Positions 39,988 through 48,489 of a stretch of DNA of 64,000 nt are shown piece after piece. The stretch is taken from the NCBI RefSeq assembly GCF_003992665.1, contig NZ_RZMX01000012.1, forward strand, positions 62,001 through 126,000, in the 5' to 3' direction. How positions within the stretch are numbered: the first letter of the stretch is position 1; each line of letters starts with the position of its first letter. The notes below the pieces were generated by a model that saw only the letters and a list, made by a program, of their open reading frames with translations, did not search any database and was not told the DNA's origin. The translations under genes were made by a program, and so were the position numbers. This stretch comes from Pelagibacterium montanilacus (GTDB lineage: Bacteria > Pseudomonadota > Alphaproteobacteria > Rhizobiales > Devosiaceae).

Positions 39988-41565
39988 ATGAAACCGGTAA
40001 CATTGGCTCGGCTGGCCGGCACGATGACGGCGGCAGTTGCACTGGCCGCCAGTGGCGCGGCATATGCGGGCCAGATCGAGCATGTCTCGATGGCCTATTC
40101 CACCACCCATCCGGTGCCCCATTTCCATTACAGCGGCCCCGTCGAAATGGGCGATCTCGACGCCCTGGCCGAGCTTTATTTCTCGGTTGTGAGCTGCCAG
40201 CCCGACCTGCTGCCCGCCGACGGCGGCAATTGCGGCGTCATCACCTTCGACAGCCCCGGCGGCAATTACGTCGAGGGACTCAACATCGCCCACTGGCTGC
40301 GCGCCAATGCCATTGCCACCGTCGTCGAAGTGGGCAATGGCTGTTATTCGGCCTGCGCCTTCGCCTTTCTGGGCGGCTCGGGCAAGTCAGGCGACAGCGC
40401 TATCGGCGCCTATATCGACCGCGTTGTCGAGCCCGGCGGCGTCGCGGGCTTCCACGCGCCCTACTACGAAAACGAAACCGTCGAGGAACTGATCGCCTCC
40501 TATGGCGTGGTCGAGGTTCTCGGCGACACCCGCGACGGCATCGCGCTGATGGTGGACCAACTCGTGGAATGGAACGTCAACCAGCACGCGATTGCCGATA
40601 TGGTCGCGATGGGCCCCGACCAGTCCTTCGACGTCACGCGCCCCGAGGAGATGTTCCTCGTGCGCGCAGATCTGCCCCAGGCCCCGCTTTCGCTCTGGAA
40701 CAGCGATCCCGAGGCCATGCTCCGCAACGCCTGCATCACCCTGATCGCCGACCATCGCGACACCTCCCCGGCCATGGTGACCGACACGGTCACCGGCCCG
40801 ATGGAATACGACATCGTCACCGACCAGAACGGGCGGTCGCTCTCGGGCTACCGGCTGGGACCCGACAACGGGCTCGCCATCAGCTATTGCGCCGTGCCCA
40901 CCGACGAGGCGAGTCTGCAAGGCGATGCCGACATCGCGCTCTTTTCAGGCCGGGGCGTGGAGGGCACCGTACGCCCCATGCACAGCTTCTTTCACCGACC
41001 CCAGGGCTGGTCGACCATCGGCACCGGCGGCCAGTCGGACCGCCGCATCATGGAGAAGGGCATGATCGTGCGCGCCTTCCTCGATCCGCTCACCTCTCCC
41101 GCGCCGGTCCCGCCCCTGCTTCAGGCCTATCTGCTCGGGCAGAACTTCATCGGCCGCGATGCAGCGGGGCAATACTACCTGCCCACGCTGGCCACCATGC
41201 CCGATGGTCTCGAAATGCGTTACCGCAGCTCGGCCATGGAAGTTTGGGGCAATGGCAATGTCACGGTCTTCACCCAGGCCGGCAACGCGCTGCTGTTCGA
41301 AACCATGCGCGACGCCCTCGATAACGGCAATGTCGAGATCACCCACAGCTCGGTGGGCGAAGATGCATTCGTCTTCATCGGCCGGCGCATGGACATCCAG
41401 CGCCACTTCTCGCTGATCGGCTTCCGCTCGGGCGAGGACAGCTCGATCACCCTCGTTGAGGCCCGCAGCCTCAATGGCACCGAGCCCGCCCAGTCCGATA
41501 TCGAGCTGCGCAATTCCATCCACTGCGCCGTCACCTTCGCCTCGCTGAAGCTTAACTGCGGCTGA
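39988..41565 (+). CDS. Secreted protein with ClpP/crotonase-like domain (COG3904-type)
   Basis: 525 residues with a signal peptide (cleavage about after AAYAG, residue 28). Residues 75-160 look like the ClpP-fold proteins exported by alphaproteobacteria: ITFDSPGGNYVEGLNIAHWLR supplies the oxyanion-hole glycines, GNGCYSACAFAFLGGS puts a candidate nucleophile at S121, and H156 in AGFHAPYY may be the base. The remaining 360 residues are unlike anything I recognise. Monocistronic. Protease activity is an inference. Confidence 0.65.
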   Translation: MKPVTLARLAGTMTAAVALAASGAAYAGQIEHVSMAYSTTHPVPHFHYSGPVEMGDLDALAELYFSVVSCQPDLLPADGGNCGVITFDSPGGNYVEGLNIAHWLRANAIATVVEVGNGCYSACAFAFLGGSGKSGDSAIGAYIDRVVEPGGVAGFHAPYYENETVEELIASYGVVEVLGDTRDGIALMVDQLVEWNVNQHAIADMVAMGPDQSFDVTRPEEMFLVRADLPQAPLSLWNSDPEAMLRNACITLIADHRDTSPAMVTDTVTGPMEYDIVTDQNGRSLSGYRLGPDNGLAISYCAVPTDEASLQGDADIALFSGRGVEGTVRPMHSFFHRPQGWSTIGTGGQSDRRIMEKGMIVRAFLDPLTSPAPVPPLLQAYLLGQNFIGRDAAGQYYLPTLATMPDGLEMRYRSSAMEVWGNGNVTVFTQAGNALLFETMRDALDNGNVEITHSSVGEDAFVFIGRRMDIQRHFSLIGFRSGEDSSITLVEARSLNGTEPAQSDIELRNSIHCAVTFASLKLNCG

Positions 41566-42033
41566 CGCCAGACCCAGGCGACCAACAGGGTGGCCCGGCA
41601 TGGCTGCCCTGCTCTGCCCCGGATCGCCAGGCGTGCCGGAAGGCTCGAGATCTATCGGCACCACAGCATCAAGGAACAGTCCGCGACAGTAATACGGCAG
41701 CAATACTGCCCGGTTCTGTGGATGACTTATCTTGTAGATTGATCTCCAACGAATCGATTACCATCCGGACGAGCGCCGCAAATCAAAGATTTAGAGCTTC
41801 TGCGCCAGTTCAGCCAGAACAGGATATGCTCTGATCTATCAAGTCGTGCGTCAGGACTATGGATGGTTGCTTGAACCTCGCTGCGACAGCGGTGGATGTT
41901 CAGCGGATTGATACGCTCTTTGGCCTGGCAGGCGCAGCGCGCACCAATCAAACGCCCATTGCCCGCCCGTTCGTGCCGGTCGTCAAACCGGCACCGATCA
42001 AGTTCCTTGTCTCAACCAAAGAGGATGTTGGGG
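41566..42033. other. Intergenic region with partial repeat copy C
   Basis: About 470 bases. The only recognisable content is the truncated palindromic repeat (41778-41832). Short frames here have no ribosome site or family-like sequence. Confidence 0.5.
41778..41832. repeat. Palindromic repeat, truncated copy C (right half)
   Basis: GCAAATCAAAG-ATTTAGAGC and the end CAGAACAGGATATGCTCT match the right half of copies A and B. The hairpin arm is degenerate (TTCTGCGCCAGTTCAGCC). The left GTTTCC part is missing; this is an eroded copy. Confidence 0.75.
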
Positions 42034-42204
42034 ATGTACTTCAAGCTCTACAAGGACGCCGCCAATGAGTGGCGCTGGACCCTGCGCGCTGCGAACCACC
42101 AGGCAATCGCGGATTCAGGCGAAGGCTATGTCAACAAGTCCGATTGCGAACACGCAATCGCGCTCGTCAAGAACTCCGCTTCCGCGCCCGTCAAGGAAGA
42201 TTAG
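42034..42204 (+). CDS. YegP family protein (DUF1508)
   Basis: 56 residues: YFKLYKDAANEWRWTLRAANHQAIADSGEGY is the classic single DUF1508 repeat, followed by a lysine-rich tail. GAGG is nine bases upstream of the ATG at 42034; an ATG at 42025 is also in frame. The TAG stop (42202-42204) is the first triplet of palindromic repeat copy D. Family function is unknown. Confidence 0.8.
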   Translation: MYFKLYKDAANEWRWTLRAANHQAIADSGEGYVNKSDCEHAIALVKNSASAPVKED

Positions 42205-42300
42205 AGCGTTTCCAGGAAAAGTGGAAACACTTCTCAGGCTCGGAAACGCGACAAATCAAAGACTTGGAGCTCCTGTTCTGATCCGGTCAGAACTGGAGCT
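42202..42300. repeat. Palindromic intergenic repeat, copy D (nearly full length)
   Basis: Begins TAGAGCGTTTCCAGGAAAAG and ends with a modified hairpin CTGTTCTGA-TCCGG-TCAGAACTGGAGC. Its first TAG terminates the YegP-like gene. The variation in the loop shows the copy is diverging. Confidence 0.85.
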
Positions 42301-42340
42301 TCATGCCATTTTCGCGCTCGTCGCTCAGGCCCTGCCGGCC

Positions 42341-43711
42341 TCAGAACGCCTGGCTCAGAGCCGCCCGCGCGCTCCAGGTGTGCGTGTCGCTGCCCAGCCC
42401 GTCATACTGCCCGTCGAGCGCGATCTGCCCGCCTTCGCCCAGCGACATCGAGACCCCCGAGGTCAGCCGCGCCGACCACGCCGCGGTGCTCGCTCCATCC
42501 GCCCTACCGTCGCGCGCATGGTCCCAAATGCCATAGGCGCCCGCATAGACCGTCACGCCCATGCCATTGAGCGCCTCGGGGCTGACGAGACGCCCGCCGA
42601 GCGCGACCGTCTCCGCCGACACCTCCCGGCCGTCGTGAGCCTCACCCTCGCTGTCCTCCCAACCCGGCTGCCACTCGCGAACCACGAGCAGGCTGACCGA
42701 AGGCTCGAGTTCTATAGTGCCCACAGGAATAGACCCGGTCAGCGCCGTCGCCACGATCGCCCGATTGCCCGAGAATTCTCCCGTCGCCGTCTCGGTCGCG
42801 ATGTCGTAGAAAAGTCCCGTATAGGCCGCCAGCACGTCCCAGCGCAGTTCGGGCAAAATGCGCCAGGCGCCATAGCCGCCCAGTGTCGCCCCGGTGCTGC
42901 GCAGGGCATCGTCGTTCACCGAATACACACCGCGCTCGGCACCCACGAAAGCCCCCACCAGCATGTCCGGCGAGAGCTTGTAGGTAACGCCCGTGCTGAA
43001 ATTGGCCTGCCCGCCCTGCGTCGCGTCCTCGGCACCCTGCAGGCTATAGGTCCCGCTTCCCTGCAGGTCCGCCCAGACCGACCAGTCCGCTTCCCGAGCC
43101 TCCGGGGTCAGGTCGGCAAAGGGATCGGAACCCAGCGCCGTGCGCGTGGGCACATAGCTTAGCGTGACGCCGGAGGGCCCAAGGGACCCCGTGCTCTCCA
43201 GATTCGCAAAAGACTGCCCTATGACCCGCCCGATCACCGAGGACGTGATCTGCGCCGAAGTCCGCGCCATGCGCGCACTCCCCGCCGCCTGCACATCCTC
43301 TATGGTGGACCCGACGGCATCGAGAACCACCGGCACGCACGTCGCGGTAACGCCGATAAAGTCGCCGGTGCTTCGTATCTGACTTCTGAGCGCAGAATCG
43401 AGATCGCTTGCGACGATATATGTGTGCGTGGACGTGCCCGTTGAGAACCCAGATGAAACCAGGACATCTGCGGAACTGTTGAGCAGCCGCCATACCGAAG
43501 ACAACCCCGCTTTTGTCACGACAAAATTCAGCGTTTCGCCCGGCTCAAACCCCGTCTGCGGCTGGGTTTTGGTTCCAATGCTGGAGGTCTCGTTATCGAA
43601 GCCTCCGGCATTGACCGCATCGCAGGCCGCCGATGCGTAGGCCGCTCCACCTGACGCCAATACCATCAGGCCCGCCGAGCCCCATCTTTGCAGCTCGCGC
43701 GTAAGCACCAA
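42341..43711 (-). CDS. Autotransporter beta-barrel domain protein
   Basis: 456 residues. A signal peptide (ending about GGAAYASA) precedes a passenger of about 160 residues. From about 200 to the end come alternating beta-strands of an autotransporter-type outer-membrane barrel (DWSVWADLQGSG, YGAWRILPELRWDVLAAYTG, ending with the C-terminal Phe of SQAF). TTG 43711 or GTG 43708 would start it, with no strong ribosome site. The final phenylalanine fits BAM recognition. Confidence 0.75.
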   Translation of the reverse strand: MVLTRELQRWGSAGLMVLASGGAAYASAACDAVNAGGFDNETSSIGTKTQPQTGFEPGETLNFVVTKAGLSSVWRLLNSSADVLVSSGFSTGTSTHTYIVASDLDSALRSQIRSTGDFIGVTATCVPVVLDAVGSTIEDVQAAGSARMARTSAQITSSVIGRVIGQSFANLESTGSLGPSGVTLSYVPTRTALGSDPFADLTPEAREADWSVWADLQGSGTYSLQGAEDATQGGQANFSTGVTYKLSPDMLVGAFVGAERGVYSVNDDALRSTGATLGGYGAWRILPELRWDVLAAYTGLFYDIATETATGEFSGNRAIVATALTGSIPVGTIELEPSVSLLVVREWQPGWEDSEGEAHDGREVSAETVALGGRLVSPEALNGMGVTVYAGAYGIWDHARDGRADGASTAAWSARLTSGVSMSLGEGGQIALDGQYDGLGSDTHTWSARAALSQAF

Positions 43712-43806
43712 TGCGGTATCCCCAATATGAAAAAATGCCTATGCGGCCCATCGCTGGTAAGCCATGGGCACGCACCGCACAAGCGCTTTCACCATATGGG
43801 AACTTC

Positions 43807-46467
43807 TCAGCTCGCCAGCATCGCCTTCACTGCGGCGACGGCTTCGTCGGCCTTGCCCGCATCCGGGCCGCCGGCCTGGGCCATGTCCGGCCGGCCGCCG
43901 CCGCCCTTGCCGCCGAGCGCTTCGGACCCGGCCCGCACCAGATCAACCGCCGAGAAGCGGGCCGTCAGGTCCTCGGTCACGCCCACGGCAATGCCCGCCT
44001 TGCCATCTTCGGTCAGCCCGACGATCGTCACGATGCCCGAGCCGATCTGCTTTTTGCCCTGGTCCACGAGCCCGCGCAAATCCTTGGGTTGCAGGCCCTC
44101 CACCACACGGCCGAGAAACTGCACCCCCTCGATGGTTTCGGCCGCGGCGCCGTTCTCGTTGGCGCCTCCGCCCATGGCCATCTTCTGGCGCGCGTCGGCC
44201 AGTTGCCGCTCGAGCGTCCGGCGCTCTTCCACAAGCGCCTCGACCCGGGCCAGCGCATCGCGCGGGCTGACCTTGAGCGCGGAGGCCACGGCGCGAAGCT
44301 GGGCCTCCTGCTCGGCGAAATAGGCGCGCGCGCCGTCTGCGGTCAGCGCTTCCACGCGCCGCACACCCGAGGCGACCGAAGTTTCCTGCACGACCCTGAC
44401 CAATCCGATCTCACCGGTCCGGCGCACATGGGTTCCCCCGCATAGCTCCATCGAATAGGTCTTGCCGGCTTTCTCGCCCTCGAGCGCGGTGCCCATGGAG
44501 ACCACGCGGACCTCCTCGCCATATTTCTCGCCGAACAGCGCCATCGCGCCTGCGGCCACGGCATCGTCCACGGCCATCAGCCGCGTTTCCACGGGCCCGT
44601 TCTGCAGGACGATCCCATTGGCCAGCCGCTCGACTTCGGCCAGTTCATCATCGCTCAGGGGCTTTGTGTGCGAAAAGTCGAACCGCAGCCGGTCGGGGCC
44701 AACCATCGAGCCCTTCTGGGCCACATGGCTGCCCAGCACTTCCCGCAGCGCTTCGTGCAGAAGGTGCGTCGCCGAGTGGTTCGCCCGGATTGCGGTGCGG
44801 CGCGCCCGGTCGACCGCAAGGGTCAGCGGCGCGCCCTTTTCCAGCCGGCCCCCGGTCACCCGCACCCGATGGGCGAAGACCCCGCCGGCCTGCTTGGTGG
44901 TCTCGAGCACCACGGCCGACGCGTCCTCGCCGGACATGGTGCCCGTGTCCCCCACCTGGCCGCCGCTTTCGGCATAAAACGGCGTCTGGTTGAGCACCAC
45001 GAACCCTTCTTCGCCCTCGCCGAGCGCCTCGACCTCGGCACCTTCGCGCACAAGCGCGGTGACGGCCCCGTCGCTCTCCTCGGATTCATATCCCAGAAAT
45101 TCCGTAGCCCCGACCCGGTCGAGCACCGAGAACCAGACCGCGCTCGTCGCCGCTTCGCCCGACCCGGTCCAGTTCTTGCGCGCCTCGGCCTTCTGGCGGG
45201 CCATGGCCGCATCGAAACCGCCCTGGTCCACCCCGATGCCCCGCCCGCGCAGCGCATCCTGGGTCAGATCGAGCGGAAAGCCATAGGTGTCGTAGAGCTT
45301 GAACGCGGTATCCCCGCCCAGCGTATCGCCATCGGCGAGCCCCGCCGTTTCGTCCTCGAGGATCTGCAGGCCGCGGCTCAGCGTCTTGAGGAACCGTTCT
45401 TCCTCGAGCCGCACCGTCTCGGCGATCATCGCCTCCCCATGCACCAGCTCGGGATAGGCCTGCCCCATTTCGCGCACCAGCGTCGGCACCAGCTTGTGGA
45501 TCGTGGGCTCGTTGGTGCCCAGAAGCGTGGCGTGGCGCATCGCCCGGCGCATGATCCGGCGCAGCACATAGCCGCGTCCTTCGTTCGCCGGGAGGACACC
45601 CTCGGCGATCAGGAACGCCATGGACCGCAAATGGTCGGCGATCACGCGATAGGACGCGACAGTCTCGGATGTCGGCGATTTGCGGACCGCAGAGGCAGCC
45701 GCGTCGATCAGGTGCTTGAACAGATCGGTTTCGAACACCGACTCCACGCCCTGGAGAATCGAGGCCATGCGCTCGAGCCCCATGCCCGTATCGATCGAAG
45801 GCCGCGGCAGCGGGTCCTGCCCGCCTTCGGGGGTCTGCTCGTACTGCATGAAGACCAGGTTCCAGAATTCCAGGAACCGGTCCCCGTCTTCTTCCGGTGA
45901 GCCCGGAGGGCCACCCCAGATATGTTCGCCCCGGTCGATGAAGATTTCCGAGCACGGGCCGCACGGGCCGGTGTCGCCCATGGTCCAGAAATTGTCCGAA
46001 GTCGGAATGCGGATGATCCGGTCGTCGGAGAACCCGGCGATCTTCTTCCAGTAGTCCGCCGCCTCGTCGTCGGTGTGGTAGACCGTGACCAGAAGCTTGT
46101 TCCGGTCCAGCCCGAACTCCTTGGTCACCAGCGTCCAGGCCAGCTCGATCGCCTGTTCCTTGAAATAGTCGCCGAACGAGAAATTGCCCAGCATCTCAAA
46201 GAACGTCAGGTGCCGCGCGGTGAACCCGACATTGTCGAGATCATTGTGCTTGCCGCCCGCACGCACGCATTTCTGGGAGGTCGTGGCCCGGCTGTAGGGG
46301 CGCTTTTCGAGCCCTGTGAACACGTTCTTGAACTGCACCATCCCAGCATTTGTGAACATCAGCGTGGGATCGTTGCGCGGCACCAGCGGGCTCGAAGCCA
46401 GCTTTTCGTGGCCGTGCTCCGCGAAATAGTCGAGGAAAGTCGAGCGGATGTCGTTTACGCTTGTCAT
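43807..46467 (-). CDS. alaS: Alanyl-tRNA synthetase
   Basis: 886 residues, normal length. The class-II catalytic core covers 1-350 ([35 protein letters not shown]). The editing domain holds [12 protein letters not shown] with its HxxxH and the later [13 protein letters not shown], together the zinc site. A C-Ala domain closes the protein with a Gly-rich [16 protein letters not shown]. Downstream of recA on the same strand. Confidence 0.97.
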   Translation of the reverse strand: MTSVNDIRSTFLDYFAEHGHEKLASSPLVPRNDPTLMFTNAGMVQFKNVFTGLEKRPYSRATTSQKCVRAGGKHNDLDNVGFTARHLTFFEMLGNFSFGDYFKEQAIELAWTLVTKEFGLDRNKLLVTVYHTDDEAADYWKKIAGFSDDRIIRIPTSDNFWTMGDTGPCGPCSEIFIDRGEHIWGGPPGSPEEDGDRFLEFWNLVFMQYEQTPEGGQDPLPRPSIDTGMGLERMASILQGVESVFETDLFKHLIDAAASAVRKSPTSETVASYRVIADHLRSMAFLIAEGVLPANEGRGYVLRRIMRRAMRHATLLGTNEPTIHKLVPTLVREMGQAYPELVHGEAMIAETVRLEEERFLKTLSRGLQILEDETAGLADGDTLGGDTAFKLYDTYGFPLDLTQDALRGRGIGVDQGGFDAAMARQKAEARKNWTGSGEAATSAVWFSVLDRVGATEFLGYESEESDGAVTALVREGAEVEALGEGEEGFVVLNQTPFYAESGGQVGDTGTMSGEDASAVVLETTKQAGGVFAHRVRVTGGRLEKGAPLTLAVDRARRTAIRANHSATHLLHEALREVLGSHVAQKGSMVGPDRLRFDFSHTKPLSDDELAEVERLANGIVLQNGPVETRLMAVDDAVAAGAMALFGEKYGEEVRVVSMGTALEGEKAGKTYSMELCGGTHVRRTGEIGLVRVVQETSVASGVRRVEALTADGARAYFAEQEAQLRAVASALKVSPRDALARVEALVEERRTLERQLADARQKMAMGGGANENGAAAETIEGVQFLGRVVEGLQPKDLRGLVDQGKKQIGSGIVTIVGLTEDGKAGIAVGVTEDLTARFSAVDLVRAGSEALGGKGGGGRPDMAQAGGPDAGKADEAVAAVKAMLAS

Positions 46468-46918
46468 TACCGAGCCAGAATGATTTTGGCGCCGAGCCGC
46501 GCCGGAAAAAGGAGTGCGAGCGTTCTAGCGCGCCGCTGCGTCAAGCGCAATCGGGCGCTGGCCCTGCCCTGTGGCCTTACCCCCTGGCCAGCCCCGGCAC
46601 GAGCCGATCCCGAACGATCACCACCTGCCCCACCGTCTACCCCGGCACCGGCGCAAGCCCACCGAGCGGCGTTTCACTTGCCTATCGAACAGACCAACCG
46701 ACCAACCTCGCACCGGAATAGCCACACCAGCCACCTTCTCACCGGGATGCGGCCCAAGCCATGCCCGATCCCGAGCCCGCGCCAATCGCGATCAAGCCCT
46801 CCAACGCCCGCAATCATTCGCACGCCCTCCGCCCGGCGCACGTCTCTCAGCCACCTGCCCGTCCCTGGACGCAGCACCGCGATCAGGCAGCGCTCCAACC
46901 AGGCTGAGATTAAAATGC
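46468..46918. other. Intergenic region between alaS and recA
   Basis: About 450 bases without a supported gene. It must hold the alaS promoter. Reading frames across it are Arg/Pro-rich and lack ribosome sites; I see no repeat or RNA fold here apart from the recA terminator at its right edge. Confidence 0.5.
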
Positions 46919-46950
46919 AAAAGGGGCGCGGCTTGCGCCAGCACCCCTTG
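46919..46950 (-). terminator. Rho-independent terminator of recA
   Basis: On the minus strand AAGGGGTGC-T-GGC/GCAA/GCC-GCGCCCCTT with TTTTGCATTTT afterwards: a 12-pair stem with one bulge and a T-rich tail, 24 bases after the recA stop. Confidence 0.8.
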
Positions 46951-46973
46951 AGAGTCTCAGCCGCCGCGAGCAC

Positions 46974-48062
46974 CTACTCCTCGGCGCCCTCGGTGTCTTC
47001 GGTCTCGCTGTCATTGCCGCCATGGCCGATCATGTCGGTAGCGATCAGCCCGGCGCTCTCGCGCACCCCGCTTTCGATCTGCAGCGCGATCTCGGGATTG
47101 TCCTTGAGGAACTGGCGGGCATTCTCACGCCCCTGTCCCAGCCGCTGGCTGTCATAGGAGAACCACGATCCCGACTTCTCCACGATCCCGGACTTCACGC
47201 CCAGATCGAGCAATTCGCCGGTCTTGGATACGCCCTCGCCATACATGATGTCGAACTCGACCTGCCGGAACGGAGGGGCCAGCTTGTTCTTGACCACCTT
47301 GACCCGCGTCTGGTTGCCCACCACCTCGTCGCGGTCCTTGATCGCGCCGATGCGGCGGATATCGAGCCGCACCGAGGAATAGAACTTGAGCGCATTGCCG
47401 CCCGTCGTGGTCTCGGGCGAACCGAACATCACGCCGATCTTCATGCGGATCTGGTTGATGAAGATCACCATGCCCTTGGACCGCGAGATCGAGGCGGTCA
47501 GCTTGCGCATCGCCTGGCTCATCAGCCGCGCCTGCAGCCCGGGCAGCGAATCGCCCATCTCGCCTTCGAGCTCGGCCCGCGGCGTCAGCGCTGCCACCGA
47601 ATCGACCACCAGCACGTCGATGGCGCCCGAGCGGATCAGCGTGTCGGCGATCTCGAGCGCCTGCTCGCCTGCGTCAGGCTGGGAGATCAGCAAATCATCG
47701 ATATTGACGCCCAGCTTGCGCGCATAGATGGGGTCGAGCGCATGCTCGGCGTCCACGAACGCACAGATGCCACCGGCCTTCTGCGCCTCGGCGATCACAT
47801 GGAGCGCCAGCGTGGTCTTGCCCGAGCTTTCCGGCCCGAAGATCTCGACGATACGTCCGCGCGGCAACCCGCCGATCCCCAGCGCGATATCGAGCCCGAG
47901 CGAGCCCGTGGAAATCGATTCGACATTGACCGAGGTGTTCTCCCCCAGCCGCATGATCGAACCCTTGCCGTAATTGCGCTCGATCTGGCCCAGCGCGGCC
48001 TCGAGCGCCTTGTTCTTGTCCATCGAATCCCCTTGGATCACGCGAAGCTGTGAGGTTGCCAT
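46974..48062 (-). CDS. recA: Recombinase A
   Basis: 362 residues. Walker A GPESSGKT at 76-83, then the DNA-binding loops and the acidic C terminus. The start at 48062 ([20 protein letters not shown]) matches alphaproteobacterial RecA, with an AAGGAGAG ribosome site. Sixteen upstream in-frame codons are rejected. An inverted pair of SOS boxes lies 81-123 bases upstream. Confidence 0.97.
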   Translation of the reverse strand: MATSQLRVIQGDSMDKNKALEAALGQIERNYGKGSIMRLGENTSVNVESISTGSLGLDIALGIGGLPRGRIVEIFGPESSGKTTLALHVIAEAQKAGGICAFVDAEHALDPIYARKLGVNIDDLLISQPDAGEQALEIADTLIRSGAIDVLVVDSVAALTPRAELEGEMGDSLPGLQARLMSQAMRKLTASISRSKGMVIFINQIRMKIGVMFGSPETTTGGNALKFYSSVRLDIRRIGAIKDRDEVVGNQTRVKVVKNKLAPPFRQVEFDIMYGEGVSKTGELLDLGVKSGIVEKSGSWFSYDSQRLGQGRENARQFLKDNPEIALQIESGVRESAGLIATDMIGHGGNDSETEDTEGAEE

Positions 48063-48142
48063 TGATGCTCTCCTTATTTCACCGATACCGGGACGACGCA
48101 ACGCGCGCACTGGGGTTGGACCACTTCGTTCAGTAGAGCGAT

Positions 48143-48185
48143 GTTCTTATTTTGTTTCAGTGTTGTCAAGGGACAAAATAAGAAC
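48143..48185 (-). promoter_or_regulatory. recA promoter with two inverted SOS (LexA) boxes
   Basis: Perfect 12-base arms GTTCTTATTTTG (48143-48154) and CAAAATAAGAAC (48174-48185) lie 19 bases apart. Each arm forms most of an alphaproteobacterial GTTC-N7-GTTC box (GTTC-N7-GTTT and, on the minus strand, GTTC-N7-GTCC). A minus-strand TTGACA (48169-48164) sits between the arms, with the -10 in the left arm, so LexA would cover the promoter. Confidence 0.7.
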
Positions 48186-48243
48186 ATTTGGCGATAGGAA
48201 CCCCTCTCACCCCGCGTTCAACTCGGGACAAGGAGTTCGCCTC

Positions 48244-48489
48244 ATGACCATGGGAGTCGGCATCGCCATCGGAATCGCCCTGGGCGCCGCAATCGGTGCG
48301 GCGCTCGACCAGCTCGCACTCGGCGTGGGCCTCGGGGTCGTCGGCGGCGTGGCTCTTGCGGTCGCGATTCGCGCGCGGGCCTCGCCCGACCGGAACCGCG
48401 ACAAAGGCTTAGCGCTCCTGTTCCGATTCAATCAGAACAGGACATGCTCTACTCGTCCTCGCCCGAGCGGCCCGAGAGCACTTCCTTGA
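48244..48489 (+). CDS. Small glycine-zipper membrane protein, C terminus run through a repeat
   Basis: A strong AAGGAG (48228-48233) precedes this ATG. Residues 1-42 are two hydrophobic Gly/Ala/Val segments with GxxxG spacing (GIAIGIALGAAIGAA, LGVGLGVVGGVALAVA). From about residue 49 the frame reads repeat copy E and then antisense to the 3' end of cckA, giving 81 residues. The native stop was probably lost when the repeat inserted. Divergent from recA. Confidence 0.6.
   Translation: MTMGVGIAIGIALGAAIGAALDQLALGVGLGVVGGVALAVAIRARASPDRNRDKGLALLFRFNQNRTCSTRPRPSGPRALP
48391..48451. repeat. Palindromic repeat, copy E (right part)
   Basis: CGGAACCGCGACAAA then CTTAGCGCTCCTGTTCCGATTCAATCAGAACAGGACATGCTCTA. 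This is the right half of the element with its hairpin nearly intact. Its terminal CTA (48449-48451) is the TAG stop codon of cckA. Confidence 0.8.

Noticed and set aside
38398-40293. 631-codon open frame on the minus strand over icd
   Set aside because: Covers icd antisense and shows no signature; a composition artefact.
41859-42068. 69-codon frame before the YegP-like gene
   Set aside because: No ribosome site; overlaps the better supported YegP frame and has no recognisable features.
44668-45900. 410-codon open frame on the plus strand over alaS
   Set aside because: Antisense to alaS, with biased composition.
46674-46973. 99-codon minus-strand frame in the alaS-recA gap
   Set aside because: Runs through the recA terminator hairpin and has Arg/Trp/Gly-rich composition.
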